Below, in pieces: positions 1 to 8,101 of a DNA stretch of 64,000 nt (positions are counted from its first letter, which is position 1; every line of letters starts with the position of its first letter). The position numbers and the translations under genes were made by a program. Origin of the DNA: Rhizobium leucaenae USDA 9039 (GTDB taxonomy: Bacteria > Pseudomonadota > Alphaproteobacteria > Rhizobiales > Rhizobiaceae); contig NZ_AUFB01000006.1 in the NCBI RefSeq assembly GCF_000426285.1, positions 124,001-188,000 of the forward strand, written 5' to 3'. The notes beneath the pieces are model-generated. The model saw only the letters and a program-made list of their open reading frames with translations, did not search any database and was not told where the DNA came from.

Positions 1-1116
1 CTGATTGGTCGCCAGACTTGCAATCGCGCTGGTGCTGAGCGCAGCGATCTGATCTGTGGTGAGGGCAGCGATCATATCCTCGTTCAGACCATGAATGGCC
101 CTGTTCGTGATCGCCGCGATATCGGCGGTCGAGAATGTCGCTATGTCATCCGTACCAAGAGCCTCAAGCTGCGTCGAACTCAACACTTTGACCTGCGTCG
201 GCGACAGGGCTCCGACCTGATCCGCACTCAAAGCCTCGATCTGATCCGTCGACAGGCTGGCAAGCGCACTGGTACCCAGAGCGGCGATCTGGTCAGTGCT
301 AAGCCCTGCCAGAATCTTCGTACTCAGGCCTGCAATGCCCTTATTCGTGATCGCCGCGATGTCGGCGGTCGAAAACGTCGCTATGTCATCCGAGCCGAGG
401 ACGGCGAGTTGTGCCGAGCTCAGCGACTTCACCTGCGCCGACGTCAAGGCCTCCACCTGATCGGTGCTGAAGACGGCGATCTGATCGGTCGTCAAGCCTG
501 CGATCGCGCTGGTATTCAAGGCAGCAATCTGATCGGTCGACAGGGTCTCTAACTGTTCGGTGTCCAAAGCTTGGAGCTGCGTCGTTTTGAGGGCGCTGAT
601 CTGGGCCGTCGTCAATGCGGCGAGCTGATCGGAGGAGAGCGCCGCGACGGCATCCGTGCTCAGGCCCGACATCGCCTTGCTGGCAATCGACGCGATATCG
701 GCGGTCGAGAACGTCGCTATATCACCCGCACTCAGGGCCGAGAGTTGCGCCGCTTTGAGAGCGCCGACCTGAGACGTGGTCAGCGCCTCCGCCTGATCTG
801 TCGTCAGAGCATGAAGCTGTGTCGTGGTGAAGGCGGAAACCTGGCCCGAGCTCAGGCTCTCGATGGCAAGCTTGTCGAGAATGCTCAACTGATCCAGCGT
901 CAGACCAATGATGGCGCCTTGCGAAATGGCGCCCAACTGTTCGGTGTCGAGGACTTTGACATCTTCCGTATCCAGAGCTGCGAGCTGAGCCGAAGAGAGC
1001 GCTGCGATCTGGGCTGTGGAAAGCGACGCCACATCGTCGGTGGACCAAGCCGCGACCGTCGCGGTCGACAGAAGCCTGATCTGATTGACACTCAGGGAAG
1101 AACTGATCGAAGTCAT
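1..1116 (-). CDS. Tandem octapeptide-repeat protein, C-terminus beyond left edge
   Basis: Partial gene of at least 372 codons, open to the window edge. It starts MTSISSSLSVNQ and is then built almost entirely of 8-residue units of the form [IVL]-A-A-L-[ST]-T-x-[QDE], for example IAALSSAQ, LAALDTED, VKVLDTEQ. The reverse frame is correct because only there are the codons in register with a protein repeat; the other frames give arginine-rich peptides. A higher-order repeat is visible: nearly the same 40-base segment recurs at 121, 361 and 697, spaced 240 and 336 bases, that is 10 and 14 octads. There is no signal peptide, membrane segment or catalytic motif in the visible part. Such regular short repeats suggest a solenoid or extended surface/secreted protein, but this is inference. 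I do not recognise a characterised homologue. The ATG at 1116 is the only start before the repeats. Confidence 0.8.
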   Translation of the reverse strand, partial: MTSISSSLSVNQIRLLSTATVAAWSTDDVASLSTAQIAALSSAQLAALDTEDVKVLDTEQLGAISQGAIIGLTLDQLSILDKLAIESLSSGQVSAFTTTQLHALTTDQAEALTTSQVGALKAAQLSALSAGDIATFSTADIASIASKAMSGLSTDAVAALSSDQLAALTTAQISALKTTQLQALDTEQLETLSTDQIAALNTSAIAGLTTDQIAVFSTDQVEALTSAQVKSLSSAQLAVLGSDDIATFSTADIAAITNKGIAGLSTKILAGLSTDQIAALGTSALASLSTDQIEALSADQVGALSPTQVKVLSSTQLEALGTDDIATFSTADIAAITNRAIHGLNEDMIAALTTDQIAALSTSAIASLATNQ

Positions 1117-1420
1117 ACCCGCAAATCCTAAACGTGAAGTCCACCGTCTCAACGACCGAAAGGCGGTCCGCCTGCCCAAGCTCTCAACGAGCATCGGCCA
1201 TGCGAGTCTGCCATCCTGTCAATGCTGAGTACGAAAAGGGGCTTGCCTGAACCTGAAGTTGATCAGCTTTCGCCGAACTCCCTTTCAGGAGCTCTCCGAA
1301 CGATTTTCTATCGCAAAACCAAGTAGATCGAGGCATTCACCGACGCCGGTTAGCCCAGGCCTGCTGGGGCGGGCAAGAGGGTCCCCAGTGGCTCTTCGGA
1401 TTCCGTTTTGAGATCTGTCG
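1117..1420. other. Intergenic region between repeat protein and maiA
   Basis: About 300 bases with no supported gene. It should hold the promoter of the repeat protein (reading left) and the end of the tyrosine-degradation operon. A CTGGGG/CCCCAG inverted repeat lies at 1364-1388, but it has a 13-base loop and no T-run on either side, so I do not call it a terminator. Confidence 0.5.
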
Positions 1421-2053
1421 TTATGGTTTCGCGCGGTCGGGATGCGCGGCGTGAAAGGCGGGCAATTTGGCGCATTTGCCGTCGATATCGACGATGCGCT
1501 TGAAATCGCTCACGTCCACTCCCCAACGACGGGCGTTATAGATCTGCGGAACAAGACAGAGATCCGCCATCGTCGGCTTATCTCCAAAGCTGAATTCTCC
1601 ATTGAAATCACTCAGCATCGCTTCGACTTTGCGGAGTCCGTCCGAGATGAAGTGCTTCGTCCATTCTTCGCGAGCGTCAGCTTTACCCGTTATGGTCGTG
1701 ACATGTGCCGCGACATGCATGTTGCATATGGGGTGGATGTCCATGGCGATCGCGTAGGCAAGTGCCCGCACGCTTTGCCGGTCCGCGATGTCCGGCGGCA
1801 TCAATCCGCAATCCGGCCGAAGCTCCGCCAGATATTCGATGATGGCCAGCGACTGCGTCAGCGTCCTTCCATCGATCACCAGCGTCGGCACCAAACCCTG
1901 CGGGTTGAGCACCAGATAATCCCTGCTCCTCTGCTCGCCTTCCAGCAAGTTGATCGATACGGTTTTATACTTGACCCCAAGCATATTGAGCGCGATACGG
2001 ACACGGTAGCTCGCCGATGATCTCCAGTAGTCGTAGAGGACGACTTCATTCAT
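1421..2053 (-). CDS. maiA: Maleylacetoacetate isomerase (zeta-class GST)
   Basis: Protein of 210 aa, the usual size for the family. It isomerises 4-maleylacetoacetate to 4-fumarylacetoacetate using glutathione, the penultimate step of homogentisate breakdown. The N-terminal thioredoxin-like half carries the zeta-GST signature S-S-A-S-Y-R-V-R at residues 12-19, followed by the N-P-Q-G-x-V-P-T cis-proline loop near residue 50 and Q-S-L-A-I-I-E-Y near 70. The C-terminal helical half contains P-T-M-A-D-L-C near residue 160. The cysteine seen in the SSCS motif of some zeta GSTs is alanine here, leaving the serines. The ATG overlaps the stop of the upstream hydrolase gene by 4 bases, so the two are translationally coupled. 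Confidence 0.93.
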   Translation of the reverse strand: MNEVVLYDYWRSSASYRVRIALNMLGVKYKTVSINLLEGEQRSRDYLVLNPQGLVPTLVIDGRTLTQSLAIIEYLAELRPDCGLMPPDIADRQSVRALAYAIAMDIHPICNMHVAAHVTTITGKADAREEWTKHFISDGLRKVEAMLSDFNGEFSFGDKPTMADLCLVPQIYNARRWGVDVSDFKRIVDIDGKCAKLPAFHAAHPDRAKP

Positions 2054-3075
2054 CGCGACTTCGACCCTTCATATTTCTCGACTGTCTGTTCGATCGCTCC
2101 GAAGATTGAATGCCCGGTCCGATCCTTCATCTCGATACGGACCTGGTCTCCGAACCGCAGGAATGGCGTTTTCGGCGATCCGGTCTCAATGGTCTCGATC
2201 ATGCGGATCTCGGCGATGCAGGAATAGCCGTCTCCGCCGCTTTCGATCGGCTTGCCCGGCCCGCCGTCCAGCTTGTTGGAAACCGTTCCCGAGCCGACGA
2301 TCGTCCCGGCCACGAGATTGCGGGTCTTGGCGGCGTGGGCGATCAGTTGCCCAAAATCAAACGTCATATCGATGCCCGCATTTGCCTTGCCGAACTTCTT
2401 GCCATTCAAAGTCACGAGCAGCGGCAGATGCACCTTGCCGCCATCCCACGCTTCCCCAAGTTCGTCCGGCGTCACCGCAACGGGCGAAAATGCCGATGCG
2501 GGCTTGGACTGGAAGAAACCGAACCCCTTTGCCAGCTCTTCCGGTATGAGGCCGCGCAGCGATACGTCGTTGACGAGCGTCACCAGACGAATGGCGCTCC
2601 GGGCAGCCTCCGGAGTCGAGCCCATGGTCACATCGCCGGTAATGACGGCGACCTCTCCTTCCATGTCGATCCCATAACCCTCGTCAGCCATCACGATTGG
2701 ATCACGGGGCGCGAGGAAGCCGTCCGATCCCCCTTGATACATCAGCGGATCGACCCAGAAGCTCGCCGGCATCTCAGCATTGCGCGCCTTGCGTACCAGT
2801 TCGACATGGTTGACATAGGCCGAGCCGTCGGCCCACTGATAGGCCCGCGGCAAAGGCGAGGAAGCTTCATGTTCGTGAAACCGGATCGTCGGCTGGGCTC
2901 CGGTCTCGATACCCTCCGCGATCAAGGCAAGCCTGCGTGCCACGTGCTCCCAATCGTCGAGGGCTGCCTGCAGCGTGCGGGCAATATGACCGACCTCGGA
3001 GCAGCGGGTAAGGTCACGCGAGACGACGACGAGCCGGCCGTCCCTTGTGGAGTCTTTCAGTGTCGCAAGCTTCAT
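2050..3075 (-). CDS. fahA: Fumarylacetoacetate hydrolase family protein
   Basis: Protein of 341 aa from the ATG at 3075; a longer frame would run into hmgA and lacks support. It is expected to split 4-fumarylacetoacetate into fumarate and acetoacetate, the last step of the pathway. The C-terminal FAH fold is visible from about residue 100, with the metal-binding acidic stretch Y-G-I-D-M-E-G-E-V near residue 145, the N-D-V-S-L-R segment near 180 and G-S-G-T-V-S-N near 270. FAH-family members have varied substrates; the assignment rests on context, since hmgA lies 37 bases upstream and maiA overlaps downstream. Size matches bacterial FAH-family hydrolases better than the longer animal enzyme. 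Confidence 0.88.
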   Translation of the reverse strand: MKLATLKDSTRDGRLVVVSRDLTRCSEVGHIARTLQAALDDWEHVARRLALIAEGIETGAQPTIRFHEHEASSPLPRAYQWADGSAYVNHVELVRKARNAEMPASFWVDPLMYQGGSDGFLAPRDPIVMADEGYGIDMEGEVAVITGDVTMGSTPEAARSAIRLVTLVNDVSLRGLIPEELAKGFGFFQSKPASAFSPVAVTPDELGEAWDGGKVHLPLLVTLNGKKFGKANAGIDMTFDFGQLIAHAAKTRNLVAGTIVGSGTVSNKLDGGPGKPIESGGDGYSCIAEIRMIETIETGSPKTPFLRFGDQVRIEMKDRTGHSIFGAIEQTVEKYEGSKSR

Positions 3076-3112
3076 GTCCCAATCCCAGTGTCGGAGGATG
3101 CTTGGCCGAACG

Positions 3113-4474
3113 TCACTTGATGCCCGGCGTCCCGTCGAACCGTCGTTCCAGGCCGTCCCAGCACTCCAGATAGTTGTCCTGCCGCGTTTCAAGCTCGGCC
3201 GCGTATTTCGTCACCTGCTGCGGAAACCTCGTCTCGAACATGAAAGCCATGGTCTGTTCCAGCTTCACGGGCTTGAGCTCGGAATCAGATGCCTTTTCGA
3301 AACCTGAGGCATCCGGCCCATGTGGCAGCATCATATTGTGCAGGCTCATGCCGCCCGGAACGAAACCCTGCTCCTTTGCATCATATTGGCCATGGATCAG
3401 GCCCATGAACTCGCTCATGATGTTGCGATGATACCAGGGCGGGCGGAAGGTGTGTTCCGCAATCAGCCAGCGCGGTGGAAAGATCACGAAATCGACATTC
3501 GCGGTGCCGGCGCTTTCGGTCGGAGCGGTCAATACGGTGAAGATCGACGGATCTGGGTGGTCGAACAGGATGGCGCCGACCGGGGCAAATGTCCGCAGGT
3601 CGTATTTATAAGGGATATAGTTGCCGTGCCATGCGACCACATCGAGAGGTGAGTGGCCGATTTCCGTGACATAGAACTTTCCGCACCATTTCACATGCAC
3701 GCGGCAGGGCGTTTCCTTGTCCTCGAAGGCGGCAACGGGGGTCTTGAAGTCGCGCGGATTTGCCAGACAGTTCGCACCGATAGGCCCGCGATCCGGCAGC
3801 GTAAATTTCGCGCCGTAGTTCTCACATATATATCCGCGCCAGATTTTTTCGTCACCAATGCGCTGCACCTTGACCATCATGCCGCGGGGGAGGACGCAGA
3901 TTTCCAGGGGCTCGATGTCCATGATGCCCATTTCGGTGAACACCCTGAGAGCACCGACCTGGGGCACGATCAGCAACTCGCCATCGGCATTGAAGAAATA
4001 ATCATCCACCATGTCTTCGTTAAAGACATAGGCGTGCGCCGCCATGCCCGTCTGGGTCATGACATCACCTGCAGTCGTGATCGTGCGAATCCCTTCCAGG
4101 AAGGTCAGTCTCTCCGTCGGTGCCGGCACCGGATCCCAACGAAGCTGGCCGAGTGGAAGCGAATGTTCGTCGAGGCAGGGTGCGGATTTCCAGAGCGGAT
4201 AGGAAGCATTCGAAAAGCGGCGGGTGTGCCGCACGCTTGGGCGAATACGATAGAGCCAGGACCGTTCATTCGTTCCACGGGGGGCTGTGAACGGTGAGCC
4301 GGAAAGCTGTTCGGCATAAAGACCGTAGTTGCATTTCTGCGGGCTGTTCTGACCCTGCGGCAGGGCGCCCGGCAGCGACTCGCTTTCGAAGTCGTTGCCG
4401 AAGCCGGGCATATATTGCGGCGTCTCCGCCACCGTCGCCTGGCTGTCGGAACCCCGAGTTCTCGTCAGGTCCAT
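3113..4474 (-). CDS. hmgA: Homogentisate 1,2-dioxygenase
   Basis: Protein of 453 aa, full length for the family. It is a non-haem iron(II) enzyme that opens the ring of homogentisate to maleylacetoacetate. The iron site is visible in [12 protein letters not shown] (His and Glu ligands) and in [12 protein letters not shown] (His ligand). The N-terminal Y-M-P-G-F-G-N-D-F and the [11 protein letters not shown] segments are also typical. A GGGAGGA ribosome site sits 7 bases before the ATG. It lies 57 bases downstream of hpd and is probably in the same transcript. Confidence 0.96.
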   Translation of the reverse strand: MDLTRTRGSDSQATVAETPQYMPGFGNDFESESLPGALPQGQNSPQKCNYGLYAEQLSGSPFTAPRGTNERSWLYRIRPSVRHTRRFSNASYPLWKSAPCLDEHSLPLGQLRWDPVPAPTERLTFLEGIRTITTAGDVMTQTGMAAHAYVFNEDMVDDYFFNADGELLIVPQVGALRVFTEMGIMDIEPLEICVLPRGMMVKVQRIGDEKIWRGYICENYGAKFTLPDRGPIGANCLANPRDFKTPVAAFEDKETPCRVHVKWCGKFYVTEIGHSPLDVVAWHGNYIPYKYDLRTFAPVGAILFDHPDPSIFTVLTAPTESAGTANVDFVIFPPRWLIAEHTFRPPWYHRNIMSEFMGLIHGQYDAKEQGFVPGGMSLHNMMLPHGPDASGFEKASDSELKPVKLEQTMAFMFETRFPQQVTKYAAELETRQDNYLECWDGLERRFDGTPGIK

Positions 4475-4531
4475 CGCTCAATTCCTCCCGAAAACTGGGC
4501 GACCCCACCTATGAGCAGAGTCGCCGGAAGA

Positions 4532-5641
4532 TCACTCTGCGGCGGTGCCGATGACGCCGCGCTTGATCTGATCCGCTTCAATCGACTCGAAAAGAGCACG
4601 GAAGTTGCCCTCCCCGAAGCCTTCATCGCCCTTGCGCTGGATGAACTCGAAGAAGATCGGACCAATGACGGTTTTGGAGAATATCTGGAGCAGGATTTTC
4701 GTCATGCCGCCATTCACCACACCTTCGCCGTCGATGAGGATACCATGTTTCTTCATCCGTTCGATGGGTTCGTCATGGCCGTTCACGCGGTCATGGGACA
4801 TGTCGTAATAGGTCTCCGGAGGACCGGGCATGAAGCGGAGGCCGTTTGCGGCAAGCCTGTCGGTGCCCTCGTAGATGTCTTCCGTTCCGACGGCGATGTG
4901 CTGGATGCCCTCGCCCTTATATTTGTTCAAGAACTCCTCGATCTGGCTCGTATCGTCCTTCGATTCATTCAGCGGAATGCGGATTTTGCCGCAGGGCGAC
5001 GTGATAGCGCGGCTCACCAGACCGGTGATGCGACCATCAATATCGAAGAAGTGGATCTGCTTGAAATTGAACAGCTCGCGATAGAAATCCCACCACTTGT
5101 CCATGTTGCCGCGGAAGACATTGTGCGTCAGATGGTCGAGATAATAGAAACCGACCCCTTCGGGGCGCGGATCGCGCTGGCCAAACCAATCGAACTCGGC
5201 GTCGTAAGCCGATCCTTTCTCCCCGTACGTCTCGATGAAATAAAGCAGCGAACCGCCAATGCCGACAATCGCCGGAACATCGAGCGCCTTGTCATCCCCT
5301 TCATAGGGAACGGCGCCTTTTGACACCGCGTGTTCGAACGCATGCCTGGCATCCACGACGCGCCAGGCCATGGACGGGGCGCAGGGGCCATGTTCTGCGA
5401 CGAAGCGAGCGGCATGGCTGCCGGGTTCGGCGTTCAGGATATAGTTGATATCGCCCTGCCGCCAGACGGTGATGTCTTTCGTCCTGTGCTTGGCGACTGG
5501 AGCATAACCCATGCGCGTGAAGAGCTCGCGCAGCTTTTCGGGCTCGGGATGAGCGAATTCAACGAATTCGAAGCCGTCGGTGCCGGCCGGATTGTCGGCG
5601 GTTATTTCCGAAGGCGGCGCATCGTGCGGGAAAGGACCCAT
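4532..5641 (-). CDS. hpd: 4-Hydroxyphenylpyruvate dioxygenase
   Basis: Protein of 369 aa from the ATG at 5641, chosen because GGAGGAG stands 6 bases upstream; an in-frame upstream start has none. It converts 4-hydroxyphenylpyruvate to homogentisate with an Fe(II) centre. Two vicinal-oxygen-chelate halves are visible: G-F-E-F-V-E-F near residue 23 and V-G-F-Y-Y-L-D-H-L-T-H-N near 165, whose His is the first iron ligand; G-I-Q-H-I-A near 250 supplies the second and the E-I-F-S-like Q-I-F-S-K near 330 the third region. It is the first gene of the operon hpd-hmgA-fahA-maiA and is divergent from an Lrp/AsnC regulator. No tyrosine aminotransferase gene is present in the window. Confidence 0.95.
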   Translation of the reverse strand: MGPFPHDAPPSEITADNPAGTDGFEFVEFAHPEPEKLRELFTRMGYAPVAKHRTKDITVWRQGDINYILNAEPGSHAARFVAEHGPCAPSMAWRVVDARHAFEHAVSKGAVPYEGDDKALDVPAIVGIGGSLLYFIETYGEKGSAYDAEFDWFGQRDPRPEGVGFYYLDHLTHNVFRGNMDKWWDFYRELFNFKQIHFFDIDGRITGLVSRAITSPCGKIRIPLNESKDDTSQIEEFLNKYKGEGIQHIAVGTEDIYEGTDRLAANGLRFMPGPPETYYDMSHDRVNGHDEPIERMKKHGILIDGEGVVNGGMTKILLQIFSKTVIGPIFFEFIQRKGDEGFGEGNFRALFESIEADQIKRGVIGTAAE

Positions 5642-5698
5642 TTTCTTTCTCCTCCAGAGAAGATGAATTTGATATGCAAAGTGTGGCCCAAAACGCGT

Positions 5699-5711
5699 GC
5701 AAAGTTCTTGC
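5699..5711. promoter_or_regulatory. Candidate Lrp/AsnC operator between hpd and regulator
   Basis: GCAA-AGTTC-TTGC forms a 13-base inverted repeat in the 131-base divergent gap between hpd and the adjacent regulator. Similar GCA-rich half sites (ATGCAAAG and ATGCACGG) flank it. Lrp-type proteins bind short degenerate palindromes, so this is a plausible site, but the match is weak. Confidence 0.3.
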
Positions 5712-5772
5712 ATTCTTCATGCTTCCGGAAGATATTATGCACGGATCGTGAGGATTTTTGAGATTTTGCGCA

Positions 5773-6273
5773 ATGGATGAACAGCTCGACAAATTGGATT
5801 TGCGTCTGCTCCAGGAGCTTCAAAAGGACGGCAGGCTGACGAACAACGAATTGGGCGAGCGGATCGCGCTTTCACCCTCGCAATGCTCGCGCCGACGGAC
5901 GAGATTGGAGGCGGAAGGATATATTCGCAGCTACCAGGCCAACCTGGACAGGCAGAAGCTGGGCTTGGATATGCTGGTGGTTATTTCCGTAACGCTGGCA
6001 ACCCACAATCGAGATAATGCCCGCAGATTTTCGCAACTGATCAATGGATTGCCGGAAGTTCTCGAAGCCTATGCGCTGACGGGCGAAATGGACTATCACC
6101 TGAAGGTCGCGACCCGCGGGCTCAACGACCTCTCAAGGTTCGTCAACGACGTTCTGTTGCCCCACGAGTCGGTGCAGCATGTAAAGACGTCGATTGTCCT
6201 CGACACGCTGAAGACATTCGAAGGATTTCCGGTCCTCATGCCGCATAGTTGGCATGGCGATAGTGCGCGCTGA
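5773..6273 (+). CDS. Lrp/AsnC-family regulator, divergent from hpd
   Basis: Protein of 166 aa from the ATG at 5773; a TTG 15 bases upstream would add only five residues. The N-terminal winged helix-turn-helix reads L-D-L-R-L-L-Q-E-L-Q-K-D-G-R-L-T-N-N-E-L with S-P-S-Q-C-S-R-R as recognition helix. The C-terminal RAM ligand domain shows V-L-E-A-Y-A-L-T-G-E-M-D-Y near residue 98. Family members sense amino acids. Position suggests tyrosine or phenylalanine control of the hpd-hmgA-fahA-maiA operon; that is inference from orientation only. It converges on a second Lrp/AsnC gene 22 bases downstream. Confidence 0.9.
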   Translation: MDEQLDKLDLRLLQELQKDGRLTNNELGERIALSPSQCSRRRTRLEAEGYIRSYQANLDRQKLGLDMLVVISVTLATHNRDNARRFSQLINGLPEVLEAYALTGEMDYHLKVATRGLNDLSRFVNDVLLPHESVQHVKTSIVLDTLKTFEGFPVLMPHSWHGDSAR

Positions 6274-6295
6274 AATTTTCGCAACTCGAAAAGTC

Positions 6296-6769
6296 TTAGA
6301 TCGGCAGCTCGGTCGAGAACTTCAGCTCGCGCAGCACAAAGCTCGATACGACCGTGCGCACATGCGGGTTGCGCATGAGATATCGGGTCATGAAGGCCTC
6401 ATAGCTTTCCACATCCCTCGCCCGGATCTTCAGCATATAGTCGAAGGCTCCTGATAACGCGTAGCACTCCATGATTTCCGGCCGCTCCAGTACCACCGAA
6501 GCGAAAGATGCTACTGCCTCTTCGTGGTGATCCTCGAGCGTCACATGCGCAATCACGCAGAGTTTGAGATCGAGTTTCCCCGGATCCAGCAGTGTCACGC
6601 GTTTGCGAATGACACCGTCAGATTCCAATTCCTGAATCTTCCGCCAGGCCGAACTTTGCGACATGCCGGCCTTTTCGGCCAGCTCTGCCAGCGAAAGACT
6701 GCCATCCGCCTGGATGAGCTGCAGAAGCTTGCGATGAAAACTCCCATTTTCTTTCATTTTCAGGGCCAT
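6296..6769 (-). CDS. Lrp/AsnC-family regulator, divergent from phhA
   Basis: Protein of 157 aa. It has the same two-part layout as its neighbour: HTH (L-S-L-A-E-L-A-E-K-A-G-M-S-Q-S-S-A-W-R-K) and RAM domain (I-M-E-C-Y-A-L-S-G-A-F-D-Y). Sequence differs enough from the other regulator to be a separate lineage rather than a recent copy. It is divergent from phenylalanine hydroxylase with a 111-base gap that holds a palindrome, as for classic PhhR-independent, Lrp-type local control. Likely an activator or repressor of phhA responding to phenylalanine (inference). Confidence 0.9.
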   Translation of the reverse strand: MALKMKENGSFHRKLLQLIQADGSLSLAELAEKAGMSQSSAWRKIQELESDGVIRKRVTLLDPGKLDLKLCVIAHVTLEDHHEEAVASFASVVLERPEIMECYALSGAFDYMLKIRARDVESYEAFMTRYLMRNPHVRTVVSSFVLRELKFSTELPI

Positions 6770-6772
6770 ATT

Positions 6773-6797
6773 TGAGAGTATTTCTCACCAATATGGT
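6773..6797. promoter_or_regulatory. Candidate Lrp operator between regulator and phhA
   Basis: TGAGA-GTATT-TCTCA (6773-6787) is a 15-base palindrome, the length typical of Lrp-type sites, and it abuts a second dyad ACCA-ATA-TGGT (6787-6797). Both lie in the divergent promoter region immediately upstream of the minus-strand regulator. Confidence 0.45.
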
Positions 6798-6880
6798 GCT
6801 AGCCAGCATAAAAGAAAAGAAAATCCTCAAAGGCCGGAGCATAATTGCAACAATACCGCAGCGCCTCGGAGGAATAGAAT

Positions 6881-7672
6881 ATGACCAAGGAAAGCAGCTA
6901 CACCGCCAAATTGCCCGGCCCGGACGGTTTATACGATTATACCGCCGAAGAAGATGCGATCTGGGGCGAACTCTATGAGCGTCAGATGAAGCTGCTGGCC
7001 GGTATGGCTTGCCGTGAATATTTGGACGGCGTCAAAACGCTAGGGCTCAAGCCGGATAAGGTACCGCAGCTCCGCGATGTCAATCGTCGCTTGAACGAGA
7101 CCACCGGCTTCGGCGTCGAAGGCGTGCCCGCGCTCATTCCGCCCTCGCGCTTTTACGAACTTTTGTCGCAAGGCAAATTCCCGCTCGCAACCTTTCTGCG
7201 CCGTCGCGAGCATATCGACTATATCGAGGAGCCGGATCTGTTCCACGAGGTTTTCGGCCACTGCCCGCTGCTGACCAACCAGAGCTATGCCAATTTCGTG
7301 CGGCATTTCGGCGAAACCGCCGTGCGCCTCGGCAAAGGCTATTCCTGGCATCTGTTCCGCATCTTCTGGTTCACCGTAGAATTCGGCCTGATCAATACAC
7401 CACAGGGCCGCCGCTGCTTCGGCGCCGGCATCGTCTCATCGCCGAGTGAAGCCAAGGCGGCAATGGAGGGCAAGGCCTGCGAATTTCGCCCCTTCGATCT
7501 GCTGACCGTCCTCAGGACGCCTTACCGGATCGATATCGTCCAGCCGATCTACTATGTCATCGACAGCTTCGCCGACCTTGAAGCGATCGTCGAGCAGGAT
7601 ATCGAGGGACTGATCCTGAAGGCAAAGTCGCTGGGTGATTTTCCACCCACTTTCGAAGCCAAGGCCTCGTGA
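6881..7672 (+). CDS. phhA: Phenylalanine 4-monooxygenase
   Basis: Protein of 263 aa, the normal size of the monomeric bacterial enzyme. It hydroxylates phenylalanine to tyrosine with tetrahydropterin and O2. The iron ligands are visible as the two His of D-L-F-H-E-V-F-G-H-C-P near residue 120 and the Glu of F-W-F-T-V-E-F-G near 165. No regulatory ACT domain precedes the catalytic domain, as usual in bacteria. A CGGAGGA ribosome site precedes the ATG. With hpd, hmgA, fahA and maiA in the same 6 kb, it supplies tyrosine to the homogentisate route. Confidence 0.96.
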   Translation: MTKESSYTAKLPGPDGLYDYTAEEDAIWGELYERQMKLLAGMACREYLDGVKTLGLKPDKVPQLRDVNRRLNETTGFGVEGVPALIPPSRFYELLSQGKFPLATFLRRREHIDYIEEPDLFHEVFGHCPLLTNQSYANFVRHFGETAVRLGKGYSWHLFRIFWFTVEFGLINTPQGRRCFGAGIVSSPSEAKAAMEGKACEFRPFDLLTVLRTPYRIDIVQPIYYVIDSFADLEAIVEQDIEGLILKAKSLGDFPPTFEAKAS

Positions 7673-7748
7673 GCCGTCAAAAGGCATGTGGGACTGATCG
7701 AACGTATTCGTCCCAGAGCGGCCGAGCAACGCAATGCAATTCGCCCAA

Positions 7749-7770
7749 AATGCCGCCATCCGGCGGCATT
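7749..7770. terminator. Hairpin downstream of phhA
   Basis: AATGCCGCC-ATCC-GGCGGCATT gives a perfect 9-bp stem with a 4-base loop 76 bases after the phhA stop. It is followed only by GCTTTATT, so it is a plausible but not textbook intrinsic terminator. Confidence 0.5.
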
Positions 7771-7908
7771 GCTTTATTGGCTTCAGCCGAAGCGCCTTGC
7801 TCGATTAATGTGCACCGCAGCAAAGGCCGCCCACAATTTGACCATTCCGTCACCAAGCCCCCAAACTTCTTCCCCATTGATATTGCTAGATTTTTGGGCG
7901 TCATGAAT

Positions 7909-7925
7909 TTGGCACGCCGCTTGCT
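7909..7925 (+). promoter_or_regulatory. Sigma-54 promoter of the nitrate operon
   Basis: TTGGCAC-GCCGC-TTGCT matches the -24/-12 consensus (TGGCAC-N5-TTGC) exactly, with GG and GC 12 bases apart. Transcription would begin near 7936, just before the leader hairpins. This indicates RpoN- and NtrC-type nitrogen control. Only one NtrC-like half site (TGCACC at 7811) was seen upstream. Confidence 0.85.
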
Positions 7926-7936
7926 TCCTTATTTTT

Positions 7937-8054
7937 GAGGCCGATAAGGCTCACCCATTGGCGTCCAACGAGGGGCGCCCCAGGCAAAGCTGCTGATCAG
8001 GATTGACGAACGCGCTCCCAGCGTGCGCGAACCCTGGCCAGCAGCTTTTTTGTT
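7937..8054 (+). ncRNA. ANTAR-responsive leader RNA of narK-nirBD-narB
   Basis: The untranslated leader begins with an imperfect hairpin (7937-7952) followed by a clean one at 7960-7979: GGCGTCC-AACGAG-GGGCGCC, seven pairs closing a six-base loop with A at position 1 and G at position 4. That is the hallmark of RNA bound by ANTAR antiterminators such as NasR and NasT. An intrinsic terminator follows directly. By analogy with known nas leaders, nitrate/nitrite sensing through NasS-NasT would let transcription pass the terminator. No nasS or nasT gene is in the window, so the protein partner must be elsewhere. Confidence 0.75.
7986..8054 (+). terminator. Intrinsic terminator within the nitrate-operon leader
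   Basis: Arm AAAGCTGCTGATCAGG (7986-8001) pairs with CCTGGCCAGCAGCTTT (8033-8048) over about 15 of 16 positions, and a run TTTTTTGTTT follows from 8046. The 31-base apical region contains a smaller CGCGCT/AGCGTG hairpin. It lies 50 bases upstream of narK, so it must be bypassed for expression: a classical attenuator. Confidence 0.85.
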
Positions 8055-8101
8055 TCAATTCGAACCTAATCAGGCGCGACGTTGTCGCGCACGGAGAAGC
8101 T

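Noticed and set aside
1-1116. Periodic DNA repeats resembling a CRISPR array
   Set aside because: The period is 24 bases with no separate spacers, and the repeats stay in a protein reading frame; this is a coding repeat.
91-1131. Two plus-strand open frames over the repeat gene giving Arg-rich peptides
   Set aside because: The repeat unit makes sense only in the minus-strand frame (AAL-T repeats); the plus-strand peptides are its mirror.
1364-1388. CTGGGG/CCCCAG inverted repeat as terminator of the tyrosine operon
   Set aside because: Short 6-bp stem, 13-base loop and no T-run on either strand.
3076-3192. Longer N-terminus for the fumarylacetoacetate hydrolase
   Set aside because: It would run back into hmgA coding sequence; the internal ATG at 3075 gives the family's normal N-terminus.
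7811-7816. TGCACC as an NtrC binding site upstream of the nitrate promoter
   Set aside because: Only a half site; no matching GGTGCA half at the expected distance.
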